DNA of 64,000 nucleotides from Bacillota bacterium (GTDB taxonomy: Bacteria; Bacillota; Clostridia; Oscillospirales; CAG-382), in contig JAKPGJ010000003.1 of the NCBI GenBank assembly GCA_029550965.1, positions 1-64,000 of the forward strand, given 5' to 3'. The translations under genes were made by a program, and so were the position numbers. The notes below the pieces were generated by a model. It was not told the origin of the DNA, made no database searches, and saw only the letters and a list, made by a program, of their open reading frames with translations. Shown here one piece after another: positions 30,136 through 38,284 of this stretch (positions are counted from its first letter, which is position 1; each line of letters begins with the position of its first letter).

Positions 30136-31566
30136 TTGCAGCAGGATAACAACGTAGGCTTCATCTCTGAGGAATTCGAGAAAAACGTAAAAGCGTTTGC
30201 CTTGTCCGACGAACGGCGTCCCTTTTACAAATTTTCCGAATCCTATTTCAGAGAGGACATAAAAGAGAAAAAAGGTTATGTATATTACAGCCAAGCCGTG
30301 CTCGTGTTTGCTTACAGCTTTGAGAAGCAAGCGTACGCGCCCAAGAGCGTTCTGGAATGCCGGGTCTGCTTTCTGAAGGACCATACAGCGTTCGAGTATC
30401 CGTTTTACGACGTGCTCGGCGTGCTCAATCCGAGTGATTTTCAATGCTATATTTTCCCGTACATAGAATGCGCCGAGCGGATGCGGAATTGCTTTTCCTT
30501 TCTTGCGAACGCCGTGAAACGGTACCTGCCGGATATTTTAGCTGTCGCCGAGGACGAGAAAAAGCTCGAGCTATTAAAAGCAGAGCGTACTGAAAACCTA
30601 AAAGCAATGTTCGGCAGATTCTACGCTTGGATGGACGAAAGCGACAGCGAAACGAGCGATTTCTTTAACGAGAATTATTATTCGCTGTATCGTCTCTCTT
30701 TTTCCGACAGAAGGTACAACCATTTTCTTACGGGGAACTATAAAAAAGCGAAAAAGGAGTATTTGAAAGTAAAACGGCTGCTCGGGTACGAAAAGCGGCT
30801 TTTTGCGTTTATGCAGAGTCTTTCGCCCGGCGAAAAGTATGAAGCGGCGCCGCCCGAGCTGAACACGCTGGACGAAGGGCTGAAAGAAGTAAAAGGAAAA
30901 CTCGGATTGAGCGTTTTGTTGTTCTCGCTCTTCTGCATCACGCCGTTTTTAACTGCGGTTTTTACGTTTCTATACCTGCTGATGGTAAGGCTTGTTTATA
31001 TAGACGCATTGTACGTGACGAACTTTGGTCCGATAGCGGCTTTGGAAATGATGTTGCCGGCAATTTTGGTTTCAATTCTGCTCTCGTATTTTCTGCGCAG
31101 AAAAATATCAAGGCTTTTATTCCCGAAAAAGCATGAAAAGAACTGTCAGTACGACAGCATTCTGAACCGAGCGCACGAGGAACGCTTGATGCGCAAACTC
31201 ACATATGTGCTTGCGACCGGCTGTTTGATTTTTCTGTTTTTGACCATCAACAAAAACCTTGTTTTCTACGAGGACGGGTTTAAGGACAATCTGAAGTTTT
31301 TCTCGCTTAAGAGCGAGTATATAGGTTATGACAGCGTCGATTCGATCTGGGAGATTTCGGAAAAGAAGAACAGCTTAGGGATGCAGATGGACAACCGCTA
31401 TTATATCATTTTGTTAAAGAACGGCAGAAAGCTGAATTACGCATACGATGTTTCCGATTCTCAGTTCGAGAAAAAAATCGTTCCGCTGCTTGCCGAAAAG
31501 GGTGTTAAAATCTGTTACGCTGTTACAGAGGACGAGGTCAAATTAACCAGAAGCTTTCATAGCTAA
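30136..31566 (+). CDS. Hypothetical membrane protein, C-terminal YcxB-like region
   Basis: 476 aa, several hydrophobic segments, C-terminal 'FYEDGFKDNLKFFSLKSEYIGYDSVDSIWEI...YYIILLKNGRKL'. Confidence 0.55.
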   Translation: MQQDNNVGFISEEFEKNVKAFALSDERRPFYKFSESYFREDIKEKKGYVYYSQAVLVFAYSFEKQAYAPKSVLECRVCFLKDHTAFEYPFYDVLGVLNPSDFQCYIFPYIECAERMRNCFSFLANAVKRYLPDILAVAEDEKKLELLKAERTENLKAMFGRFYAWMDESDSETSDFFNENYYSLYRLSFSDRRYNHFLTGNYKKAKKEYLKVKRLLGYEKRLFAFMQSLSPGEKYEAAPPELNTLDEGLKEVKGKLGLSVLLFSLFCITPFLTAVFTFLYLLMVRLVYIDALYVTNFGPIAALEMMLPAILVSILLSYFLRRKISRLLFPKKHEKNCQYDSILNRAHEERLMRKLTYVLATGCLIFLFLTINKNLVFYEDGFKDNLKFFSLKSEYIGYDSVDSIWEISEKKNSLGMQMDNRYYIILLKNGRKLNYAYDVSDSQFEKKIVPLLAEKGVKICYAVTEDEVKLTRSFHS

Positions 31567-31611
31567 ACTCGCGGCTTCTAATTCTGCTGGGTTCCAGTCG
31601 CGATTCATCAT
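31543..31611 (-). pseudogene. Truncated small ORF with very strong Shine-Dalgarno
   Basis: Minus strand AAGGAGGTGATATGATGAATCGCGAC; peptide MMNRDWNPAELEAASLAMKASG*. Confidence 0.45.
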
Positions 31612-31700
31612 ATCACCTCCTTGAGGTAGTATAAAAAAATGCTGATGGCCTCGGTGTTACGTTGAGTGAATTGTTTATAGGATTATAAGGAGAACACGAA

Positions 31701-32270
31701 ATGAAATACTCAATTAAGAACGAAGAGATTGAAATTTATAACGAAAGCGGTTCATTTTCTTTCCCAAAATACACCTCTCAGTTAATAAATTGGGCTAATC
31801 AAAATGCTCAAGGGACTCGCCCAGTAGTGGTTGGACAGATGTCAGATCTCTTTCAGGAATTTCTTGAATCCGATGAAGAAAAAACGATTGATGGCTGGCG
31901 CCGTTGGTATACACATAGGTACCCGGACGCATTTGATAAAGCAACTGCAAAGATTTGGATACAAATTAACAATTTGCGAACTGCAATACAACTTATTGAT
32001 AAAGATATGGTCGAAAAATGGGTTGAAGATCTTGTTATCAATAAAACTTTTAATGGTTTATACGTCCAAAAGGCGATATTGGCGTCACTCGCAAAGAAAA
32101 AGGGTACTACATATCGCCTCGCTACTTCAGAAGAAGAAAGTAAAGGTATTGATGGCTACGTTGGAGATGTCCCCTATTCTATTAAACCGGACACTTATAA
32201 AACAATGGGGCGTTTATCTGAAGCCATTGACGTAAAAATGATTTATTATAGTAAACAAAAACAGGTCTGA
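31701..32270 (+). CDS. MjaI-like type II restriction endonuclease
   Basis: 'FPKYTSQLINWANQNAQGTRPVVVGQMSDL' and 'IKPDTYKTMGRL', recalled as features of the MjaI family. A partner methyltransferase lies next to it. Confidence 0.7.
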   Translation: MKYSIKNEEIEIYNESGSFSFPKYTSQLINWANQNAQGTRPVVVGQMSDLFQEFLESDEEKTIDGWRRWYTHRYPDAFDKATAKIWIQINNLRTAIQLIDKDMVEKWVEDLVINKTFNGLYVQKAILASLAKKKGTTYRLATSEEESKGIDGYVGDVPYSIKPDTYKTMGRLSEAIDVKMIYYSKQKQV

Positions 32271-32308
32271 AGATAGAAGTAGAAGAATAATAAAGAGGGA
32301 AATGTACT

Positions 32309-32620
32309 ATGCCAGTAGCAGATAAAAATTCATTTTGAATTATTAAATGAACAGATGGCAGCAAGTCATCTAAAGAGAAGGAACACGAAGCTTTTTTACG
32401 TGATTTTGGTGGTAAAGTATTCACGGTTATGCCTGTAAACGGTGCCATTCCGGCTGATGTAGAACGGAGAATTAATGCTGAACGTGATATTAATGAAGCT
32501 GCAGCCAAGATAATAAAATCAGCGTACAGAAGAATTGCTATCCTCTGCCCGCTGATGAAGTTATAAATACAAGAACAATTGAACGTGTTAAGCTTTGGGC
32601 CTGTATTTTTCATATTGGCA
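32309..32620 (+). pseudogene. Frameshifted small gene inside the RM island
   Basis: Coding-like segments in different frames: IHFELLNEQMAASHLK, KEKEHEAFLRDFGGKVFTVMPVNGAIPADVERRINAERDINEAAAKIIKSA, PLPADEVINTRTIERVKLWA. Confidence 0.5.
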
Positions 32621-33634
32621 AACATACTTATTATCTTTTCTTGTAATACCAGCCAGCTGTTCTATTTCTATAGCAGTTTCCTGCTTTGTCTTCACAAGAA
32701 ATCCATGCGGAGAATTTCTGTAACATTTTACTTTTTTATCCTCTGGTAGATTCTCTATAAATTCCATATGCCGCTTTATTCTATTATCAATTATTTTATT
32801 TAAATCATTAACATTCTGGTTCATGTTATTTAATGCAATTTCTGCAATCTCACTATTAATTTCAACGCCAATGCTATTGCGCTTGGCAATCATACAGGCA
32901 ATGTTGGTCGTTCCAAGGCCGGCAAACGGGTCTAAAACAGTATCACCTTGTACCGAATACATATTTACAAGGCGAAATGGAATTTCTAACGGGAAAGATG
33001 CACTCCTATCTCTGTCCGCCTTGGATGAAATAATAGTTTGAGACGTACCTTTTATTTCCCAAAGATCAGAAAACCAAATATTTCTCTCTTCCCAGAAAAA
33101 TGCACTTTTCTGCCGCAACATCTTTCCTTCTCCCTTGAAAATTCGTCTTCTTCCTTTTCTGAAAACGAGAATATATTCATGTTCATATGTCACGTATGCT
33201 CCAGCGGGGTACATACCAGAACCCATAAATTTGTTTGGTGCATTTGACTGCTTTCTCCAATGAATATCCGGGAGAACGCTGTATCCCATGCTTACGAACT
33301 GATTGATAATTTGCGTATGATTTGAGTACAGTTGAAAATTGTCTCCAATTGTTCTTGTTGCGTCACCTATGTTAATGCAAACAAAACCATTATCGGCAAG
33401 GACTCTATCGCATTCCTTCCATATTGAATTAAGAATGTCATGCATTTTAAGGAAGGCAGCATTTCCGTTTCCAAGCTCGAGGTCGTTTTTAATCGCTGGA
33501 TTTTGTAAACTGAACATCTCATCCCACATCTCTATCATTGGGTAAGGAGGAGATGTAACAATTAAATCAATCGATCTATTTGGGATGGAACTCATATTAT
33601 TGCTGTTTCCAATTATAATCTCATGCGTGGTCAT
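32588..33634 (-). CDS. DNA methyltransferase with TSPPYP motif (likely N4-cytosine, partner of the MjaI-like enzyme)
   Basis: 'DLIVTSPPYPMIEMWDEMF' motif IV; 'GDTVLDPFAGLGTTNIACMIAKRNSIGVEI' motif I. Start at MTTHEIIIGNS. Confidence 0.85.
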   Translation of the reverse strand: MTTHEIIIGNSNNMSSIPNRSIDLIVTSPPYPMIEMWDEMFSLQNPAIKNDLELGNGNAAFLKMHDILNSIWKECDRVLADNGFVCINIGDATRTIGDNFQLYSNHTQIINQFVSMGYSVLPDIHWRKQSNAPNKFMGSGMYPAGAYVTYEHEYILVFRKGRRRIFKGEGKMLRQKSAFFWEERNIWFSDLWEIKGTSQTIISSKADRDRSASFPLEIPFRLVNMYSVQGDTVLDPFAGLGTTNIACMIAKRNSIGVEINSEIAEIALNNMNQNVNDLNKIIDNRIKRHMEFIENLPEDKKVKCYRNSPHGFLVKTKQETAIEIEQLAGITRKDNKYVCQYEKYRPKA

Positions 33635-33821
33635 TTTCCGGCTTCCTCTCATTCGCATATGCTTTGGATTTAAGCACGATCGCTTTCTCTTCGGGATCAA
33701 AATAGATGTCAAAAAGCGTTTTCCCTTTTTCAACTTCCAGATTCGAGAGAATTGCTTTTGGCAATCTAATTCTCATATCTTGCTGTAAGATGTACGTATC
33801 CAAATAGATAAGGTTCTTCAT
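33621..33821 (-). CDS. AbrB/SpoVT-type DNA-binding small protein
   Basis: 66 aa 'QQDMRIRLPKAILSNLEVEKGKTLFDIYFDPEEKAIVLKSK'; overlaps the methyltransferase start by 14 bp. Confidence 0.6.
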   Translation of the reverse strand: MKNLIYLDTYILQQDMRIRLPKAILSNLEVEKGKTLFDIYFDPEEKAIVLKSKAYANERKPENDHA

Positions 33822-33923
33822 TATAGACCCCCAGACTGATGTCAGACTATTTTTAGACTATTATAACATTGCACACTGATTTTTTGCAATAGCTTAAATT
33901 AAGAGTTCTGTCTGAACAAATCA

Positions 33924-33963
33924 AAAGACCGCACTAAAGGTTTTATCCTTCGGTGCGGTCTTT
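33924..33963. terminator. Bidirectional terminator hairpin
   Basis: AAAGACCGCACTAAAGG-TTTTATC-CTTCGGTGCGGTCTTT. Confidence 0.8.
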
Positions 33964-34055
33964 AGTTTTCGCTTGAAGAGTGCTGGTTAAAAATTCTCTT
34001 GTTTCAAAGTATCCATAATCGGCCTTCCCCTTTGGCGCGGGGTGTTTTTTAGCCG

Positions 34056-35120
34056 TTACTTTTTCTCTTTATTGATGGGTACCGAGAACTGCGCAAGCAG
34101 CTCTTCGAGCGTTTTGATTTCCTTTTTCTGCGCGCGCTGCGGTTCTTCCCTGGCGGCGTCTGCGCGCTCCGAAACAGGTTCTGCCGGCGTTTTCACAGCG
34201 GGCATTTCCTTGGTTTTCACAAAGTCGATTTTCTCTTTGGGTTCGGCTTCGGGCAGGGGGTTGCGCTCGAGACGCAAATCATCAAAAGAAGTTTTCTTTT
34301 CGGCGGCGGTATCGGCCGGCGCGGCTTTGGTTTCCGCAGCGCTCGAAAAATCGGCGGGCTGGTTTTTCGTTTTACCTACTTTCAGGTCTCCGATTTCGGC
34401 GTCCGGTTTAAAAATCGTTTCAGGCTCCGGCGGCAGGATGTAAATTTCATCTTCCTTTTCCATTTTTTCCAGTTCCGCCTGCGCCTTCGGGTCGGGAACC
34501 AGCGGCTCGTTCGCGACAACGAATATAGAATCGTCGGTTGTTTCGTCGGAAATCTTTTTTGAAAACGGCGCGTTCTTTACCGTCGGAATCGGTCTGGTCA
34601 GGCTGATAAACTCGTTGAAAGCCGGTAGCACCTGCGGCAGACTCGGCGCGATGTCAGCCTGCCGGATCACGATGGCGGGCAAACCGGCCTCGATATTGGA
34701 GCGTATTTCCTCCGCGATTTTCTTTTTCAGCGAATCGAGCAGGAGGTCGTAATCATACAAATCAATGCCGAGCAGGGGGGACTTATCCGAGCCGAAGGCT
34801 TTGACCGCCGATACGTTTTCCCAGTTGATGAAAACGCCCTTGTCCGGGTCGGTTACAAAATCGTATATGCCCTTTTCGGTGAGCACCAGCGCGTTCTGCG
34901 GGCGGATGCCTCTGTAAATGGTGTACGTAAACAGATAGGTAAAATAAAGCGTGGAAACAAAACCTATGACGGTTATATATTTTGCGTAAATCTCGTCGAT
35001 ATAAAAAATCCAGGTAGACAGGCAGCAAAATACCGACAAAAGCAGCATAAGCAAATAAAACAAACCCTTTGCGACAAACGCGCCCGAACTTTTTTTGATT
35101 TCCAATTCTCTGCTGAACAT
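34056..35120 (-). CDS. Hypothetical membrane protein (STM3941-like N-terminus, disordered Ala/Pro/Lys/Glu C-terminus)
   Basis: Two hydrophobic segments near the N-terminus, low-complexity charged C-terminus. Confidence 0.5.
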   Translation of the reverse strand: MFSRELEIKKSSGAFVAKGLFYLLMLLLSVFCCLSTWIFYIDEIYAKYITVIGFVSTLYFTYLFTYTIYRGIRPQNALVLTEKGIYDFVTDPDKGVFINWENVSAVKAFGSDKSPLLGIDLYDYDLLLDSLKKKIAEEIRSNIEAGLPAIVIRQADIAPSLPQVLPAFNEFISLTRPIPTVKNAPFSKKISDETTDDSIFVVANEPLVPDPKAQAELEKMEKEDEIYILPPEPETIFKPDAEIGDLKVGKTKNQPADFSSAAETKAAPADTAAEKKTSFDDLRLERNPLPEAEPKEKIDFVKTKEMPAVKTPAEPVSERADAAREEPQRAQKKEIKTLEELLAQFSVPINKEKK

Positions 35121-35179
35121 ACCGATACCTCTTTTAATTCTGCGATTTCAATACCGAACTATGAAATTCGGTATTCGTA

Positions 35180-35992
35180 TTAATCATCATATTGATAATC
35201 TTCCAAATATATTACCGTATTGTTGTTGTAGATTTCGTGCTTGCTCAAAACGGCGTACTCGTTTTCTTCTAATTCCGCTTTTAACGCGGCGTAGTCTATC
35301 TGGAGCCTGCCGTTCTTGTCTATGTTTACATAATCTCTTTTTATAAAGCTGTCGTATTTAAAAATGTACAGATAGTAAGACGATCCGCCGTCGTTTTCGT
35401 CCCCGCCGCTGGCGGTCAGGCTGGATTGCACTCTGCGGAAGCTGTCGTAATCGGAAATTTCGTTATATTTATAATAGGAATTCTGCGTCAAATCAATGTT
35501 TACCGAACTGAAGGTTACGCGCGCGTAGCCGTATCTCCGGTTGGAATCGTACACCTCGCTGACGGTGGTATAGAAGTTCCCGTCGCTGTCTTCGAGGATA
35601 TAGACCAGCGCGCCTTCCACCTTGCCGTCGGTCAGCTTTTTTAAGTTGTATTTGACGCCGACTTCCAGCTCCTCGGTGTTTTTCGCGTAATAAATGTGCG
35701 CCAGCTCAATCGAGCCGTCATAGTTCATAAAATCTTTGGGCCGTATTTTGTAAATCTGGATGGCTTCGGGGTTCTGCCGAGCAAACTCGCGGGTTTTCTC
35801 GGTAAAGAACATTTTGTCGAACATACCCGGCTCGCACGAGGTGAAAAAAATGAAAAACAGCACCGCATATACAACAAAGGAGATAGAATAAAAAATTGCT
35901 TTGAATATGCGTTTAATGCGCCGTGTTCCTTCCGTATTCCACGGGTTCTCAAGTTCCTCTTCTTCATCGTAGCCTTTGTAGTCCATACGCAC
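35180..35992 (-). CDS. Hypothetical membrane-anchored protein
   Basis: Single hydrophobic segment 'IFKAIFYSISFVVYAVLFFIFFTS' then a soluble domain. Confidence 0.55.
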   Translation of the reverse strand: MRMDYKGYDEEEELENPWNTEGTRRIKRIFKAIFYSISFVVYAVLFFIFFTSCEPGMFDKMFFTEKTREFARQNPEAIQIYKIRPKDFMNYDGSIELAHIYYAKNTEELEVGVKYNLKKLTDGKVEGALVYILEDSDGNFYTTVSEVYDSNRRYGYARVTFSSVNIDLTQNSYYKYNEISDYDSFRRVQSSLTASGGDENDGGSSYYLYIFKYDSFIKRDYVNIDKNGRLQIDYAALKAELEENEYAVLSKHEIYNNNTVIYLEDYQYDD

Positions 35993-36136
35993 CCTTTTTC
36001 TCCGGCCGATAGTTTTCTTCCTAACCGATTTGAGCCGGGAAAGCGGTTAGTTCTTCGATATTGAAAATTAAGCGTTATATTTCAAAGTAAATGATTTTAT
36101 TATACATAATTCATTATTATGACATAAAACGCAAAG

Positions 36137-36220
36137 TTATCCACAGCGGCGTGGTCAAAATGTGGAAAACTTTTGCCCGCAAAAACAAACATTTCCGCAT
36201 TATCCACGGAGTTTTCCACA
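36137..36220. promoter_or_regulatory. Cluster of four DnaA-box-like 9-mers
   Basis: TTATCCACA 36137-36145 (exact); TGTGGAAAA 36161-36169 (reverse, 1 mismatch); TTATCCACG 36200-36208; TTTTCCACA 36212-36220. Confidence 0.55.
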
Positions 36221-36308
36221 TCGAAATGTGGTTTCTACTTCATTATGACGCAATTTTATGTAAACCTATACGCCATTATTATGAATGTTGTGTATATTTT
36301 ATGAAAAA

Positions 36309-37859
36309 TTATTTTCCGTATTTTTTATCCAGACTGCGCAGCTGCACTGCCAAAGCGATATGCGGCGCTCTGATAATCTCGCTTTTGTCAAAGTCGGCAA
36401 TGGTTCTTGCGACTTTCAGAATCTTGTCGTACCCTCTTGCCGAAAGCGTGAGCTTGTTGAACGCGGCGTGCAGCAGTTCTTTGCCCGCTTCGTCGGTCAC
36501 GCAGTACTTGCGGATATGCTTGGGCTGCATGAGCGCGTTCGCGGTCAGCTTCTTGCCGTTGGACAAGGTCTCGCCCTCAAACCGCGCGAGCGCGAACTCC
36601 CTTGCCTCGCAGACGTGTTTCCGGATGCTCTCGCTGCTTTCGGCCGCGACGGCGGTGTCCAGCTCTTCAAACTCCAGCGCGCCAACTTCCACCTGCAAAT
36701 CAATCCTGTCCAGAATCGGGCCGGAAAGTTTGGCGATATAGGCTTTTCTGGAGTTGACCGAGCAGATGCACTCTTTGGTCGGATGGCCGAAATAACCGCA
36801 CTTGCAGGGGTTCATCGCGCAGACGAGCAGGAACGAGGCGGGGTAGGTGACCGTCCCGTTTACTCTTGTGATGACGACTTCGCGGTTCTCAATCGGCTGC
36901 CGCAAAACCTCGATCGCGCGCTTGTCGAACTCGGGGAACTCGTCCAAAAACAGCACACCGTTGTTGGCGAGCGAGATTTCGCCCGGCTTCGGGTACGAGC
37001 CGCCGCCGGTCAGCGCGATGTGCGAAAGCGTGTGGTGCGGCGCGCGGAACGGGCGCTGCGTTAGAAGCGGCTTCAGGTCGGCGGTTAACGAAGCGATGGA
37101 ATGAATTTTCGAGGTTTCGATGGACTCCTCCAGCGTCATGGGCGGCATAATGCCCGGCAGGCGGGAAGCGAGCATGCTCTTGCCCGAACCGGGCGGACCG
37201 ATCAGCAGGATGTTGTGTCCGCCGGCCGCCGCGATCTCAAGCGCTTTCTTCGCGCTCTCCTGTCCTTTAACGTCGGCGAAATCCAAAGCGCAGGTCTGCG
37301 TCGCTTTAAAGAATTCCTCCTCCGGGAACTCGACCGGCTTAATCGGTTTTCCGCCCAAAAGGTGGTCGAACACCTGCCTTGCGTTTTTTACGGGAAAGGC
37401 TTTGATGCCGATTGCGGCGGAAGCCTCCAGCGCGTTTTCCTCCGGCACATAGATTTCTGTAAAACCCGCGTCCCGCGCAGCGATCGCCATCGGAAGCGCG
37501 CCGCTGATCGGGCGAAGCTCGCCGGAAAGCGACAGTTCGCCGACAAAACACTTTTTTGAAAAATCCAGTTTTGTAAAAGCGGGATGATCTATCAGCGAAA
37601 GCAGAATCGGAAGGTCATACGACGAGCCTTCCTTGCGGATATCCGCCGGCGCAAGATTGACCGTAAGAAGTCCTTTTTTGAGCGGAAGCGAACAGCTTCT
37701 TGCCGCGCTGCGCACGCGCCCGGCGGCTTCCTTGATCGCCGTGTCGGGCAGTCCGATGATTTCCAGTTTCGGCTGCGGAGAGCCGACGCTGGAGGACTCG
37801 ACGTTCACAATCAAGCCGTCTATTCCGTTGATAGCCGCAGAATAAAATACACTGTACAT
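36309..37859 (-). CDS. YifB/ComM-family Mg-chelatase-like AAA+ ATPase
   Basis: 'MYSVFYSAAINGIDGLIVNVE', 'NILLIGPPGSGKSMLASRLPGIMPP', 'FRAPHHTLSHIALTGGG', 'AMNPCKCGYFG'. Confidence 0.95.
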   Translation of the reverse strand: MYSVFYSAAINGIDGLIVNVESSSVGSPQPKLEIIGLPDTAIKEAAGRVRSAARSCSLPLKKGLLTVNLAPADIRKEGSSYDLPILLSLIDHPAFTKLDFSKKCFVGELSLSGELRPISGALPMAIAARDAGFTEIYVPEENALEASAAIGIKAFPVKNARQVFDHLLGGKPIKPVEFPEEEFFKATQTCALDFADVKGQESAKKALEIAAAGGHNILLIGPPGSGKSMLASRLPGIMPPMTLEESIETSKIHSIASLTADLKPLLTQRPFRAPHHTLSHIALTGGGSYPKPGEISLANNGVLFLDEFPEFDKRAIEVLRQPIENREVVITRVNGTVTYPASFLLVCAMNPCKCGYFGHPTKECICSVNSRKAYIAKLSGPILDRIDLQVEVGALEFEELDTAVAAESSESIRKHVCEAREFALARFEGETLSNGKKLTANALMQPKHIRKYCVTDEAGKELLHAAFNKLTLSARGYDKILKVARTIADFDKSEIIRAPHIALAVQLRSLDKKYGK

Positions 37860-38106
37860 ACCGTTAAACCTTACTTCCAGCGAAATGTATAAGCGAATTC
37901 CGGCGGGGCAGGGTTCGTTTCAGTATTCATACCTAAAAACAAGATAACACAAGAACCAACTTTTTTCAATATAATTTGACAATATTTTACCAGCCGGCGT
38001 TTTGCGGCGATAAAACAGCTATTGCGCTGGTCGTGAAAAACCGTCTATTGTTTCGTGATTTTTATATATAATATCGATAAAAAAGACAAAAATTTAAAAA
38101 TATGTA

Positions 38107-38135
38107 TTTACACATTTCCAAAATTGTGGTATTAT
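38107..38135 (+). promoter_or_regulatory. Possible SigA promoter for nifJ
   Basis: TTTACA-17 nt-TATTAT, overlapping TATAAT. Confidence 0.45.
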
Positions 38136-38284
38136 AATAAAATGAATACATAAGGCAAAAGCTGTGTATTTGTCTCTACAATCAATCATATTACTTCGTG
38201 CTTTTTCATGAATAGAGAACCGGCGCGGCTTCACAGCGGCCGGAAAAAGCACAGTTTGTTAAAGAAGAAAGGAATGTTACACAA

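Noticed and set aside
32309-32566. UGA-as-tryptophan recoding (two in-frame TGA at 32336 and 32348 would read NSF-W-IIK-W-TDG)
   Set aside because: An alternative frame over the same bases gives IHFELLNEQMAASHLK, which is better coding text; compensating frameshifts explain it. Flanking genes use TGG for Trp.
31543-34000. Prophage or integrative element carrying the RM genes
   Set aside because: No integrase, transposase, structural phage gene or convincing direct-repeat boundary was seen; only a small compositionally distinct island is supported.
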